Of a stretch of DNA of 64,000 nt, positions 28,607 to 40,027 are shown one piece after another; position 1 is the first letter of the stretch, and the number at the start of each line of letters is the position of its first letter. The notes under the pieces are model-generated. The model did no database searches, had not been told where the DNA came from, and worked only from the letters and a program-made list of their open reading frames with translations. Position numbers and translations under genes: made by a program. The stretch spans positions 1,426,001-1,490,000 of the forward strand of contig BCJU01000004.1 in NCBI GenBank assembly GCA_001600355.1. The letters are read 5' to 3'. The DNA is from Meira nashicola (Eukaryota; Basidiomycota; Exobasidiomycetes; Exobasidiales; Brachybasidiaceae).

Positions 28607-30352
28607 ATGGCGCAAGAATCACTTAACAATGGAGATGCGGAAGCCTCTGGATCCGAACCCAGTTATCCAGATTCTTCCTTAGCCAAAAGAGTTGCTGCAT
28701 CATTGCCACTTCATCCAGCTGACAAGAGATCATCTTCGACAAACCTGAAAAGACCAATCTGTTTACGATGCAAAAAGGAACCTAGTACAATTGTTGTTCA
28801 AACGTCTAAATTTTGCACGTCATGCTTTCAATTTTACTTTGAAGGAAAGGTTCGCACAGGACTTGAACAAGCACGGATATGCGCATACATTCGAAGGATG
28901 GAAGGGGAAGAACAGCAGCAACATCCTCATTCTCAACAGCAGCCTGACCCTACAGCTTCATCCAAGTTTGGAAATGCATCAAAGAGTAAATCAGGTAGAG
29001 TTTTATTAGGCTTGAGTGGTGGTCCAAATAGCAGAGCACTTCTAAGGATGCTCAGAGAACATCTTTTACCGCCTCCAGGTTACGATGCAAGGAAAGGAAA
29101 GCCACATGAAGTATTCGCGGTTGACGTAGTCTACATCGATGATAGCGCACTTCAGCCTGGAGGGGGAAGCCGCACAGAGGAAGTAAGACAGCTAGTAGAA
29201 GAGGAAGGTGGTGAGAGTGTGGGATTCAAGTTTATCCCTCTGCGGATCGAAGATGTTTTCGAAGAAGGCAAAGTGACAATGTGTACTGCAGGTTTCAAAC
29301 AGGCTCGTTCGATATCAGACAATACCGTTGCAATATCATCACTGGACGCTTTAAAGAATCTCTTTTCCACCATTCGTCCAGACAAAGTCCCTCGAACTGC
29401 TTTAGCAAATGCGCGATCTCGAGCTGAAGATATGCATAGATTGCTCATCGCACATCTTTTGAGGAGAGAGGCAGAAAGGCGAGAGACGAGCTGTCTTTTG
29501 ACGGGAGAGAATGCAACTAGACGAGCTATTCGTACCATTGAAGGTTTAGGACGAGGTCAAGGACACAAAATGCCAATGGAGGAAGGCCCAATTCGTTTCC
29601 GAGATGTTTACATGTTGAAACCGTTGAGTGATGTCACTTCGAAAGAGGTGACGTTTTACCTTCGAACCAATAATGTCAGCAGTCTGATACCAGACGATCT
29701 AATTGTTTCAGAATTACTAGCAGAACAAGATGGTAGCGGAAGTGGAAATAAAGCTAGTATTGGACGATTGACGGAATCTCTAATCAATTTACTCGAAGGC
29801 AATGTGCCTGGAACTATAAGCACTGTAAATCGAACAAGCAGCAAATTAGTCTTTCGCGATGAAGAAGCTTCTCATGTCGCCGCGAAGGAAGAAGATGAAA
29901 AGAAAGATCAAATTTTTGAAGCTGTCGGTCCTTCAATGCCGATAAGGCGACGAAAACAAGCGAGGGAAAGCAACGGAACAGGTTCAGCAATTACTGAATT
30001 AGAACAAAACGTTCGTGGACTCGGATTGGGTGGTCAAGGTGCAAAAGTGTATCTTTCTGTGAAATCTTGGCCGCACTTTACTGGACATCATGCATGTCCA
30101 CTTTGTCAGATGCCTGCTCAACGTGGTTTACAAGAATGGAGAAGAGCTCTGACAGTCGATAAAAAGAAAGAAGAGAAGTTGGAAAAGCTCAATGATCAAT
30201 ATCCTATCAATTTATCGAATCTGCTATGTTATGCTTGCAATTTGCTATTGGACACGCCAGAGACAACTCCTTCGGATCAAACAATGCCTTTGCCACTTTT
30301 TGTTCTGGAAGATTCTCAGAAACGATTGAGGGAAGCAGATGTAGTTTTATAG
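28607..30352 (+). CDS. NCS2: cytoplasmic tRNA 2-thiolation protein Ncs2/Ctu2
   Basis: A 581-residue intron-free protein. It has an N-terminal zinc-binding pair (CLRCKKEP and CTSCF, near 50-72). The degenerate PP-loop LGLSGGPNSRALL lies at about 136-148, and LLTGENATRRAIRTIEGLGRGQG near 304. The C-terminal Cys pairs are CPLCQMPAQRG and CYACNLLL. With Ncs6/Ctu1 it thiolates U34 of Lys, Glu and Gln tRNAs, using sulfur from Urm1. The PP-loop lacks the full catalytic signature, as expected for the non-catalytic subunit. A His/Gln-rich insertion of about 30 residues precedes the PP-loop. The ATG at 28607 is 231 bp from the TAF13 start and gives full length. Confidence 0.95.
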   Translation: MAQESLNNGDAEASGSEPSYPDSSLAKRVAASLPLHPADKRSSSTNLKRPICLRCKKEPSTIVVQTSKFCTSCFQFYFEGKVRTGLEQARICAYIRRMEGEEQQQHPHSQQQPDPTASSKFGNASKSKSGRVLLGLSGGPNSRALLRMLREHLLPPPGYDARKGKPHEVFAVDVVYIDDSALQPGGGSRTEEVRQLVEEEGGESVGFKFIPLRIEDVFEEGKVTMCTAGFKQARSISDNTVAISSLDALKNLFSTIRPDKVPRTALANARSRAEDMHRLLIAHLLRREAERRETSCLLTGENATRRAIRTIEGLGRGQGHKMPMEEGPIRFRDVYMLKPLSDVTSKEVTFYLRTNNVSSLIPDDLIVSELLAEQDGSGSGNKASIGRLTESLINLLEGNVPGTISTVNRTSSKLVFRDEEASHVAAKEEDEKKDQIFEAVGPSMPIRRRKQARESNGTGSAITELEQNVRGLGLGGQGAKVYLSVKSWPHFTGHHACPLCQMPAQRGLQEWRRALTVDKKKEEKLEKLNDQYPINLSNLLCYACNLLLDTPETTPSDQTMPLPLFVLEDSQKRLREADVVL

Positions 30353-31317
30353 AATATATTAACCATACCAACAAATTCATTTCCATAGATGATAATCTGA
30401 GAGTCTGTGCTATTGATCGTGTGATTATAAGTTTCTTATCAAAGAGAGTAAGTCGATGAAAGAAGTTAAATCAATGGCCCAATGTCGATGCCATGAATGC
30501 GGGTCTTTCTTCCCGAGGTGTACGGAGCTTCACACGTATAAACTAATGCCTTTAGCGCTTCTATGAAGTTCAAAGATGGCCGCGTATAATTTTCCACGTG
30601 TTCTGATAATCAATCTTGCAAGCTAAGCGCAGATAAGGGATTTTAACGGGCGCAAAAAAGCGTCTTTTTGAGATTGTAAGTAGATACATACATACATACG
30701 CTACACGCGTACAGCATGTACTAGTCTTGTGATCTCCTGAGCACGAGGCATTAGGAATTAGACCCCTTCTTCTTTTGAAGAATTATTTTGTATTGGTGAT
30801 TTGGATATTCTCCAACCTTACTTCAAGCATTGCAAAGGTGGCTTAAAGGAAACGACTGTAAGGTCAACAGCACATTTCTCATCCCACAAGAAGAGAATAC
30901 AGGTGGCGTTTAAGCTGTAAATTATACTTTCAGCACATCGTTCGGCAACTCCACCAGGTAGTTCTCTCGAAAAAGGTGCACTTCCTTTACAGACCAAACG
31001 TTAACACTTTTAGCTCGTTTCGGCTTTGTGATTGTACTTTGATTTCATTATCTACAGCGGAATATTTTCAAGAATCTCTATCATCTGTATATCAGCAGCT
31101 TCTACGCACATTCATCAAACGATTAACAGCATCTAATCAGACGTGATAGGATTTGCACTGCTCTTTTCCTAACGACAAAATCAAAGCACAGCTTCTAATC
31201 TCATTCGATGTCAGAGAAAGCTTGAATACGGATCGTAATATTTATCTTCCAATCGCCAATTTTCGGATTTTGCACCATTGATCAACTTGTATGCGTGCAA
31301 AGCTATAACGTTCAATT
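30353..31317. other. intergenic region upstream of the SAPS gene
   Basis: About 960 bp with no supportable gene. It has a short ATAC-type microsatellite (about 30684-30699) next to an ACGCGT (30705-30710). It should contain the NCS2 3' end and a long leader or promoter for the SAPS gene. Confidence 0.45.
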
Positions 31318-34300
31318 ATGTTTTGGCGATTCGGATTCTCTTCAACTTCTTCTCTAGACACCCTTTTAGATCGACCAAATGTCAGTGTAGAGGAAATCTT
31401 GGACGAAGATGAGTTACTGCAAGAGTGTAAAACACAAAATTCAAAATTGATCAATTACTTACAACAGCCTCGAGTTCTAAAACGATTATTCGAACATGTC
31501 GTTGGCACAGCCGAGGTAGGTGGACCTGGAGGTAGAGAATGGGAAGAAAAGGTTCGATTTAAATATCCTTATATCGCTTCTGAGGTCTTATCATCTGATA
31601 TTTGGTCAATCGTTGATACAGCATTATCCAACAGTGATGACTTATTGGTACCTTTCTGGGATGCCATTCTATCAAAAGGTGCAACATCGAATCCACCAAC
31701 GATCACGCAACATCAACATCCTCTATTTGCAGAACCGCAAAAGTCGCAATCAAAATTCGATGGCCCTAAGCTGAACGCTACAAATATTCCGACAGTACCT
31801 GGAGAAGAAGCATCTAATGCCGAAAATTCAAGCGTTGGTGTGTTAGGATTAGAGGTAAAATCGAAAGACGATGGAACCACACTAACAACTGCTCGCGATA
31901 ATGGGCCGGGCAAGAGTGTTTTGGCTGGCTATTGGGCCAAAGTGAACGGTGTCTTTTTGGACAAGAAACCCCGAGAAATGATTTCGTTCATTCGAGAATT
32001 GCCTCAAATTGTGGAGTTATTCGTTGCGCATATGGAGACGCCTGCAGTTGTTGATCTGCTATACCGCATCATTCAGTGTGAGGAAGCAGTACAAAATGTT
32101 GGTGTCATAGATTGGCTCTCGACGGAAGATCTGATGCCTCGTTTGATCGATTTATTGTCACCTTCGCATTCGACTGATTTGCACAATACCGTTTCGGAGC
32201 TTCTGAAGGCTATTATAGCTCTTTCAGCTCCATCACCGGCAAGCTTGACACAAGGTACAGGAGCTGAAGCGTTTGGATTTGGAGGCACAGACGCAATGGG
32301 CGGTCAGGCAAACGGACAGGTTGGTGGTGTAAACAATAGGCTCGTCAGAGAGCTCGCTAGCGAAATTATTGTGCGTAAAATGGTGGGATTCATGTTGGAT
32401 GCCTCTCTTCCATCTCGATTGTCACATCGATTGTCCGAAGCAGCCGAAGAGCAGAAAAATGACGATGGTTTAACATTTACGGCAAACAAGAAAAGAGATA
32501 GACCTTCAGTGGTGGCAGCAGAAAGTCAAACGCTTTCATCTTTGAGTGAAGCTCCATTAGATAAAAGTGGAAATAGCAGCGATTCTGCTCTCGATGACGA
32601 TGATCTTGACTTTGATGCGGGCTCATCGAGAAAGCCTCTCAATCCAAGAGATACGCCTGCCAGCGGACTGAGCGCATTTAGTGGTATTGGTCGCTCTCCA
32701 GGTGTGCTTGATCATCATCGTGATTCAACTGCCACGATCAGACCATCAACGAATTCCATCACTCCCGTTCGAGCTCCTGAGATCAACGTCTCTGCTGAAA
32801 GCTGCACTTCAACTCTGGTGACATGCATAGGCATTCTGATCGAACTCATTCGCAAAAATAACAGCGATTACTTTGAACAGCATCTCTTCCACACTTTACG
32901 AACACACCTTTTACAAAGACAGCAAGAGATTGCCGAACGTAAAGCAAATAAAACTGTGAACGCCTCAGAAGAAAAAGATGAAGAGGCTCAACATCCCAAT
33001 GGAACGGAAGGGGAAGAAGACGAAGATGACGAGATGGAAGGTATGGAAGAAGCCATGGCAGAATTATCCGACAAGCTCGGCATCGTTCATTTGGGTCCAA
33101 TGTTACGTGTCTTGTGTGAACGATTAGGTGATTTCCAGAGTTTGATCTCAAGACCAAGAGTTGACAGCACAGAGACCATTAACAGCCTCGGAAAGACAGC
33201 AGCTCTGACATTTGAGAGGTATCGCATTACAGAACTTTATGCGGAACTCTTGCATTGCTCAAATATGGCTTTGCTTAATCGTGCTCCTGGCGAAGGGCCT
33301 CAATATTCCGAAGAAGGGGTTCTTCAAGGCGGAATTGAGGGTTTGCAGATTTTAGCACGCACACTTCAGGGAACTGATGCAGCTTCCGAATCTGGACATG
33401 ACCACACAACCACCGAGAAACCGGCCACTGAGAATGAGAAATCCGAATCTGTAGACACAAAGGCTGAGAATGAGGAAGAGACATCGGCTTCTCAACCTTC
33501 AATAAAGACAGGCAGACATACTCGGCAATCTTCTGTTGTTGGTGGTGGAGTTGGTTCAGAGGATACAGACGATGAAGCTTTACTCAGTGAAGTATCTTTA
33601 AATGAAACGACTACTGATACTGACAAAGCAACTTCGACTGTAGACTCTTCTACAAATGATGAAACGCAGCCGAAAGATGAAGGTTTATCGGCACAGAAAG
33701 AGGGCGAGGAAGGGAAAGGCGATGGGCAAGATGATGAAGAGATACGGTCTGTCCTATCTCATCTCTCTTTAGCCGACTTAACGGCTCCTTCACCTTCCCC
33801 TTCAAAGCCGCCCTCTCCAATCGACGATATGCGAGATTATGTCATTGGTGATCTATTGAAGAAGAAGTTCCTCGAATGCGATGTGATCCCGACAATCTTG
33901 TCGCTCTTCTTCGAGTTCCCCTGGAACAATTTCCTGCACAATGTCGTATATGACATCCTCCAACAATTTTTCAACGGTAGAATGGATGTTGGGCTAAACA
34001 GGAAACTCACCTTGGCAGTCTTTGAACAAGCAAAACTCACAGAAAAGATTGTCGAGGGAGAAAAGCGAAATCAAGAATCGTTGAAATTGCCAAGAAAGAT
34101 TCGATTAGGATACATGGGACATATGCACTTGATCGCAGAAGAAACGGTGAAGCTTTTGGAGAGGTATCCACAAGAGATTACACATTACATCGAGCCATAC
34201 ATCTCTCCTGAATGGACGAATTTCGTTGAGCATCCATTGAAAGAGAATCGCGAGAAAGAGGCGGCACCTTTGGCAGGAGGAAGACCGCAAATGTTACACT

Positions 34301-35229
34301 CGCTGTCCTTCCCTCAACATGGTGTAGGGGTTGCAGATGGAGATCTAGGAGCATCAGGTGGACAAACAGTCGGTTCAGATGCGTTTGCTAATTATTTGTC
34401 CTCTCAAATGGGCACAGCAAATGCATCTGACGATGACGATTCAGATGAAGATACAAATTGGCTATCACAAGATATTCGTCAACGCAATTTACACTCAGGT
34501 TCTGGAGACGCGTTTGACGATGCATTCGAGCCTGATATCGAATCTGGTTCAGGCATTGGTCGTAGAGGAGGTGGTATTGATAACGATGACGATGATGACG
34601 ATTGGGGACCATTTGCTGATTCTTCATCATCTTCAGCTGTTATTGGAGGAGGACCTAGTTCGAGTTCAGGTAGCAGTGCACAAGCTTATCTTACACCTGC
34701 CGATTGGGCAGCAGATTTCCAAAGAGAAACATCAGCTAATGATGATGTTCAAAGCTTTGATGGAGATGATAATAGTTCAACAGCATCAGAAGGAGCAAAT
34801 GGACTTGGAGAGGAAGGAGTTCAGATCGAACGTTCACGATCCGATAGCGGTAGTAGTGATACGAATGGGACGCCATTTGTTGATCTGTTGGACAGTGCAT
34901 CTCTTCGCGCCTCAGATGTGGTAGCAGCAGCTCATGCTAGAAGACCAAGTTTGGAACAATTGGAAGGTGTTTCAAATCCTGATTCATTACGAATTTCTAG
35001 ACCTAGAGCTCCAAGTACGAGTGGATCATCAGATGTAGCAACAGCAGGAGAAGCTTTAGATGAAAAGGATCCACTTGGACCTGGAATTGCGCCTGATGCA
35101 CAACCAAATCCTATATCTGGCTTGATAGAACGGACAATTGATGGTCAAACGGTAAAAGTACCTCTTGATGAAGTTGCTCTTGTCAGTCAAGCTCAAGAGG
35201 AAAATGAACAGGCAGTAGAGGATGAATGA
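31318..35229 (+). CDS. SAPS-domain regulatory subunit of Sit4/PP6 phosphatase
   Basis: A 1,303-residue intron-free protein. The start MFWRFGF followed by DTLLDRPNVSVEEILDEDEL and QECKTQNSKLINYL is the hallmark of SAPS proteins (yeast SAP155/185/190, fission yeast Ekc1, animal PPP6R). The helical SAPS domain continues through FLDKKPREMISFIRELP and VPFWDAILS. It resumes in IPTILSLFFEFPWNNFLHNVVYDIL around residue 860, with disordered acidic inserts between. The tail is Asp/Ser/Glu-rich. These subunits direct the Sit4/PP6 phosphatase in G1/S control, nutrient signalling and ER-Golgi traffic. It is convergent with ATG11, 323 bp apart. Confidence 0.95.
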   Translation: MFWRFGFSSTSSLDTLLDRPNVSVEEILDEDELLQECKTQNSKLINYLQQPRVLKRLFEHVVGTAEVGGPGGREWEEKVRFKYPYIASEVLSSDIWSIVDTALSNSDDLLVPFWDAILSKGATSNPPTITQHQHPLFAEPQKSQSKFDGPKLNATNIPTVPGEEASNAENSSVGVLGLEVKSKDDGTTLTTARDNGPGKSVLAGYWAKVNGVFLDKKPREMISFIRELPQIVELFVAHMETPAVVDLLYRIIQCEEAVQNVGVIDWLSTEDLMPRLIDLLSPSHSTDLHNTVSELLKAIIALSAPSPASLTQGTGAEAFGFGGTDAMGGQANGQVGGVNNRLVRELASEIIVRKMVGFMLDASLPSRLSHRLSEAAEEQKNDDGLTFTANKKRDRPSVVAAESQTLSSLSEAPLDKSGNSSDSALDDDDLDFDAGSSRKPLNPRDTPASGLSAFSGIGRSPGVLDHHRDSTATIRPSTNSITPVRAPEINVSAESCTSTLVTCIGILIELIRKNNSDYFEQHLFHTLRTHLLQRQQEIAERKANKTVNASEEKDEEAQHPNGTEGEEDEDDEMEGMEEAMAELSDKLGIVHLGPMLRVLCERLGDFQSLISRPRVDSTETINSLGKTAALTFERYRITELYAELLHCSNMALLNRAPGEGPQYSEEGVLQGGIEGLQILARTLQGTDAASESGHDHTTTEKPATENEKSESVDTKAENEEETSASQPSIKTGRHTRQSSVVGGGVGSEDTDDEALLSEVSLNETTTDTDKATSTVDSSTNDETQPKDEGLSAQKEGEEGKGDGQDDEEIRSVLSHLSLADLTAPSPSPSKPPSPIDDMRDYVIGDLLKKKFLECDVIPTILSLFFEFPWNNFLHNVVYDILQQFFNGRMDVGLNRKLTLAVFEQAKLTEKIVEGEKRNQESLKLPRKIRLGYMGHMHLIAEETVKLLERYPQEITHYIEPYISPEWTNFVEHPLKENREKEAAPLAGGRPQMLHSLSFPQHGVGVADGDLGASGGQTVGSDAFANYLSSQMGTANASDDDDSDEDTNWLSQDIRQRNLHSGSGDAFDDAFEPDIESGSGIGRRGGGIDNDDDDDDWGPFADSSSSSAVIGGGPSSSSGSSAQAYLTPADWAADFQRETSANDDVQSFDGDDNSSTASEGANGLGEEGVQIERSRSDSGSSDTNGTPFVDLLDSASLRASDVVAAAHARRPSLEQLEGVSNPDSLRISRPRAPSTSGSSDVATAGEALDEKDPLGPGIAPDAQPNPISGLIERTIDGQTVKVPLDEVALVSQAQEENEQAVEDE

Positions 35230-35552
35230 TTACGAGTAATGAATTGCATTTTTCTTTTTCTTGTTTAATATCTCCCGAGTATTTCCTACACCCATCATAC
35301 TCATTATCATCGGCATACAAAAGACACTTCTTCCATACATATTTTACATCAACTCGCATCATTCATCATCAATCAATGGAAAATTATTTTGCATCGTATA
35401 TCTGCTTTTCTGCAATGATACAGCCGTGACTTTGAGAAAATGAAACTCACGCTGGAAAAAGTGAAGCTAAGGCAATGATGAGATTTGCAACATGATAAAT
35501 AAAGTACAATAAATTGTTAAATTACATGATTAAAGGGAGAGAGTTTTGTTGT

Positions 35553-38500
35553 TCAACGTTTGCTACCATAACTGGTCAATCGCCTTAGACTACGTGTTGC
35601 GTCAGTCACTGTGGCTGAAAGATCTTCTTCTTGTTCATCAAAACTTCCGCTTTCAATAGCAGAATTGGATATTTGTGATCCTGACCTTCTGCCCAATGTC
35701 CATCCTGTACCAAATATTGATCTTCTATTTGATGCAGGTGAAGTTAAGCTTGTGTTTGATGCATTTTTGAGATTTGGAGATCGTGAATCGATTGAGATAT
35801 TACTGCCACTGGCACTGAAGCCACTTCCTGTCCTCTGAGATCCTCCACTAAAAGATGATGTTGAAGGCCCAACACCATCATCTGAAATTTGTGTAGTATG
35901 ACCGAAAGAATTCAAACCTTGTGCGATTTCGATCGTAGGTTTTGGTTCAGAAGGTGCACGAATTCGAGCAGAAGCAATTGCAGCAGGTCTCGATCTAATT
36001 TTTGCAGTACGAAGATTATCACGATTCACATTGCCATTCCTTCGCCTGAGATATTCTTTCATTCCACTGGATTCACCTGGAGTACCAGGAGCTGGACTTG
36101 CAGAAAAAGGATCAAGCACTCTTTCAGAAGCTTTCAATATATTATTATTAGCTTTGATCGGTTTAGGCTCTGACTTGATTTCTTTTGTTATTTCACTAGG
36201 ACGAGCAAAAGCACCACTAGCAAGATTCGTTGTACGATTTCCATTATTCTTAACTTCAACTTTGACCTCTGCTCGTTCATCTTCGAGAATTTCTTTCACT
36301 TCTGCATCGACATGAGTGTCAGGTGTACTATCCCATCTACGCAAAGATGGTGGAACTTGTGCACTTTTATCAGCCATTGTGACCGTGGTTGAAGTACTCT
36401 TTCTTCTTGGGATGCCAGGTGCGATGCTGGAATTTGCTGCGTTCCAACTTTCCACGTCTAAAAGGTAGAATTTGACACCATCTGCCAATTGGAAGGGATT
36501 TCCATCAGGTACGGAAGAATTTGCTGTTTTACTTTCAATTTTGGTTATTCTTGCAACGATCCACTCTTTAGTGCGCAAACTGTCTCGTAGCTGTTCATTC
36601 TCAGGTTTACCGCCAAAATTGAGGAAGAAGTGAGGGAAATTGATGTTAAATGCTGCCCAAGGCTTCACATTCGAGAAAGCACTGGAACTATCTCTTCCTG
36701 CGCCGTTCGTGTCTTGACCGTTTTGCTGGGGTAAAGCATTACTCCTAGTAGGCAAGAAAAGTGCAAGATCACCAACGGTAAAGTGACGGAATGTAATCTT
36801 TTCTCGAAGTACAAGTTGTTGTCTTTGACCTTTTTCGCTAATATGCTTGTATGCTTTCATCCATTTCTTGCATTGGGTAATTTGAGATTCCATCTTGACT
36901 ACAGCCTTATCTTCTGCTGAACTCTTTGTGAGCCAGCCAAGGACATCGAGCAAAACTTCAAGCGCAATATGATCAGAGCCGTTTTTAAATGACTCTAATG
37001 CAGCTCTTTTTGCCTTGTCACTCTTTTCATCAACTTCATCGATCGCATCAACAGCAAGCTTGGTACCGTTCTTTGAAGAATTTCCAGATGATAAAATAGG
37101 CATCTTATCCATAGCATCTGATAAAAGAATTGATTTGGTCATCAAGATGCGCACTTTCTCAATTACTGCATCCAGATTTCGTTCAGTTTGCCGTTTTGCC
37201 ATTTCTGCATTCAAAGAAGTTTCTTTTGCGGTCTCGTATTGCCTAACAAGGTCTTCGTGTGCTTCATCTGCAGCAGATAATTGACTTTGCAAGTTTTTGA
37301 TACTGTCCGTATGCTCTGTTGATTCATTCTCACGTCTTTTTAGCAACGTTTCTGCTTCGTGCAATTCCGATTCTTTATTTCGCAAAGACTCTTCCAAAAT
37401 AGCACGATCTCCATCCGCCTCGGCACGATAAGAGCGGAGCGCTTTATCGCGAGCAGTCTCTGCCTCACTCAATGCATTTTGCACGGTACGAGTTTCTGAT
37501 CTTGCAACACTTAATTGATGTGTCAACTCAGCTATACGATCCTGAGCAATGCGTAATTCGCCCTCAAATGAAGTGCCCTTACTCAATAGTGCTTCCAAAC
37601 GCTTGCTTGCATCATCCCGAGAGGAACGTACTTCTTCAAGTTCATGCTGAACGTCATTGAGATTTCCTTCTAACTCATTCGCGCGATCAATCTCTTCTGC
37701 AATTTCTACTTTTGCTTCCTTTTCTGCCCTTCTTGCATCTTCCACCTCCTTTCTAAGTCTTGTGAGTTCATCTTGCATGTTATGACGACGTGCTGATTCC
37801 GTATCTGCATCAGCCTTGACAGCATCTAAATCTTTCTTTGTCTCTTCGTGTTGTGCCCTTTCCTGATCTAAGGCATGCTCTGCGTTCCTGAGCTCATGTT
37901 TAATTTTACTGAGCTCTGCTTGCACAGCTTGCATTTCCTGATCCCGAACTTCTGCTAATGTACGTTCTCTCCTTCCATGCTCAATTTTTAGATCTTGAAG
38001 CTCTTGTTCGAGCTTGTGCTTCTCTTCAGCCAATTTACGGGCTGCAAATCGTGGTCTTGCACCATTTTGTTCTGCTGCATCTTCGCTTTCTGCATCATCC
38101 TGTCCATCCAGAAGGCTGACTTCAACCAGTCTAACGAAATCTGCTTCAAAATCCTTTGCTTCATCAAATAACACGCGAAGAAGCGATCTTGTTTCTGCAA
38201 TAGGATTCGACTCATTTTGTAAACCTAACGAAGCTTCTACCTCATCAAGCATCTGGAAAAGCTCTTCCACGTCAGATTGCTCAATCACGAGTTGAGGTTC
38301 ATTCTCCTCTTTTGGTCGAGTCGACATATCTAGACTTGGTGCTTCATCATCCTTGAGCTCACGATTGATCTTCCATGGTAATGAATGTTCTTGCTTTTGA
38401 AAATCCGATCTTCTCTTCTTCTCACTTTCTGTGTGATTGGCCATCAGCTCGGCAATCGCTTCACTTCGACCGAGAAAGTGTCTATCGAATGCTGTCCTTC

Positions 38501-39758
38501 GATAGATTTCAATTAATGTTGATCCATAACAGAATAGCAAATTCTTAAATCGTGTGATGTGCTTGAAGTTCTCCGCCGGTTTTGAATTGAAGCTTTCATC
38601 AAGCTTTCGGAAATCTGAATCTAACTCGGTAAAGCCTGATTGAAGCTCGCTGATAATATGGAGAAGATCCAAGCCACGTGGAACCATTTCGTTCTTATCT
38701 GCTACAAGACGTCTAAGAGAATCCCGACTGACTTCATCAAGAAGGATCAGCTCGCCTACTGCTTCCTCTATTGCTCTCACCATGTTTTCATCTTTTGCTA
38801 AACGTTCGGCAGCTGGCCAACCATGTTCATCCGGTGCACAAGTCTGTTCTAAGAACAATTGTATCTCGTGAGCCCTATTGAGAGCTTGTCTGCTTTCCCT
38901 AAAAGTTTCTTGACCTGGCTCAGTACTTGTACTATGTACTTCATTTTGCCACCTGTTAACATTTTCCACCAATTCATTATCCTTTGCCGACATGGCATTC
39001 CATTCGTCAGTCAAATTCTCATACGCTTCTGTAGAATCTCGAAAGACCTCCTCGACAAATCTCTTATTGATTCGATCACCAAGTCGACTTCTGCCTTCTG
39101 TTGTAGATCTTGGTAGCAATTTAGGATGAATTTGCACCATGTATAAGATTCTCCAAGCAAGGTCGTGATCTTGCAAAAGACCTTTCATTCGAGATAGTTC
39201 CTTTTCGAGATGAACTTTGAGGTCATATGATGCTGCATAGGTATTCTCTGCCAATGTTTGAACATTCGAGAATGCTGCACGAGTGCTTTCATCGATGATT
39301 TGTGTCTGCGATAAGTATTGTTCGGATAAAGCGTCATGTTCGATCATATTTTGCAATACTAAAGCACTCCATTCCAAAAGAGCATCAAGCATTCGAGGCG
39401 TAAAAGGTAATTGTAATTCCGGTTCATGAACAGGTTGTCGAAGTGGCACAGCTTCCTCGAAATCTTTCATCAAAGGTTCAAGATCGTCAACGTATAAATA
39501 TTGACGATTGAAAACGTATAAATCTGAAGGAATATCCCTTCGAACACTACTTGAGAGAGATCTTTCTTCTTCTTCTTGTATTTGTTCGAGTCTTTCATCG
39601 TTTAATTGAATTCCATCTTTGGTCATACAAATCAAATCTTCAGCTGGAATTGTAGTCATTTCTGAAATCAATTCGAATAAATGCTCTTTCGATTCAAATT
39701 GTGAGTATCTTTGAGCAAGGTCGAAAGAGTGACCATCATGAGCTCGATGAACGAGCAT
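35553..39758 (-). CDS. ATG11: autophagy scaffold Atg11 (FIP200-like)
   Basis: A 1,401-residue intron-free protein with three parts. The N-terminus is ubiquitin-like and helical (first 50 residues). A very long coiled coil spans roughly 560-900 (heptads rich in Glu, Lys, Arg, Ala). The conserved Atg11 C-terminal domain spans about 980-1105. It begins KITFRHFTVGDLALFLPT and contains PWAAFNINFPHFFLNF, EWIVARITKIE and FYLLDVESWN. The last 290 residues are Ser/Arg-rich and disordered. Atg11 links selective-autophagy receptors to the Atg1 kinase and also resembles FIP200. Start at 39758 is the first ATG; 269 bp separate it from the divergent MAK32-like gene, with one ACGCGT (39863-39868) between. 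Confidence 0.95.
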   Translation of the reverse strand: MLVHRAHDGHSFDLAQRYSQFESKEHLFELISEMTTIPAEDLICMTKDGIQLNDERLEQIQEEEERSLSSSVRRDIPSDLYVFNRQYLYVDDLEPLMKDFEEAVPLRQPVHEPELQLPFTPRMLDALLEWSALVLQNMIEHDALSEQYLSQTQIIDESTRAAFSNVQTLAENTYAASYDLKVHLEKELSRMKGLLQDHDLAWRILYMVQIHPKLLPRSTTEGRSRLGDRINKRFVEEVFRDSTEAYENLTDEWNAMSAKDNELVENVNRWQNEVHSTSTEPGQETFRESRQALNRAHEIQLFLEQTCAPDEHGWPAAERLAKDENMVRAIEEAVGELILLDEVSRDSLRRLVADKNEMVPRGLDLLHIISELQSGFTELDSDFRKLDESFNSKPAENFKHITRFKNLLFCYGSTLIEIYRRTAFDRHFLGRSEAIAELMANHTESEKKRRSDFQKQEHSLPWKINRELKDDEAPSLDMSTRPKEENEPQLVIEQSDVEELFQMLDEVEASLGLQNESNPIAETRSLLRVLFDEAKDFEADFVRLVEVSLLDGQDDAESEDAAEQNGARPRFAARKLAEEKHKLEQELQDLKIEHGRRERTLAEVRDQEMQAVQAELSKIKHELRNAEHALDQERAQHEETKKDLDAVKADADTESARRHNMQDELTRLRKEVEDARRAEKEAKVEIAEEIDRANELEGNLNDVQHELEEVRSSRDDASKRLEALLSKGTSFEGELRIAQDRIAELTHQLSVARSETRTVQNALSEAETARDKALRSYRAEADGDRAILEESLRNKESELHEAETLLKRRENESTEHTDSIKNLQSQLSAADEAHEDLVRQYETAKETSLNAEMAKRQTERNLDAVIEKVRILMTKSILLSDAMDKMPILSSGNSSKNGTKLAVDAIDEVDEKSDKAKRAALESFKNGSDHIALEVLLDVLGWLTKSSAEDKAVVKMESQITQCKKWMKAYKHISEKGQRQQLVLREKITFRHFTVGDLALFLPTRSNALPQQNGQDTNGAGRDSSSAFSNVKPWAAFNINFPHFFLNFGGKPENEQLRDSLRTKEWIVARITKIESKTANSSVPDGNPFQLADGVKFYLLDVESWNAANSSIAPGIPRRKSTSTTVTMADKSAQVPPSLRRWDSTPDTHVDAEVKEILEDERAEVKVEVKNNGNRTTNLASGAFARPSEITKEIKSEPKPIKANNNILKASERVLDPFSASPAPGTPGESSGMKEYLRRRNGNVNRDNLRTAKIRSRPAAIASARIRAPSEPKPTIEIAQGLNSFGHTTQISDDGVGPSTSSFSGGSQRTGSGFSASGSNISIDSRSPNLKNASNTSLTSPASNRRSIFGTGWTLGRRSGSQISNSAIESGSFDEQEEDLSATVTDATRSLRRLTSYGSKR

Positions 39759-40027
39759 CTTGTGCTGTCAGGTCTTCCCTCCGAATGTAGATGATGCTGA
39801 TGTGATGATTGCACAAAGGGAAAGAAAGTATATTGTTCGGATATGAGCGGAGCACGCACTTTACGCGTCATCCGACAAGGGCTGAGTTTAACTTCAAGTT
39901 GATTACATTTTGACATGCAACGCACAATTGCACAAAAAAGTGTTGTTCTATTTTATGCACGGACCGACGGGGTTATTTATCTTGCTTCCTTTCTATCACT
40001 TCTATTGATCGTGATGAGGTTTTCAGC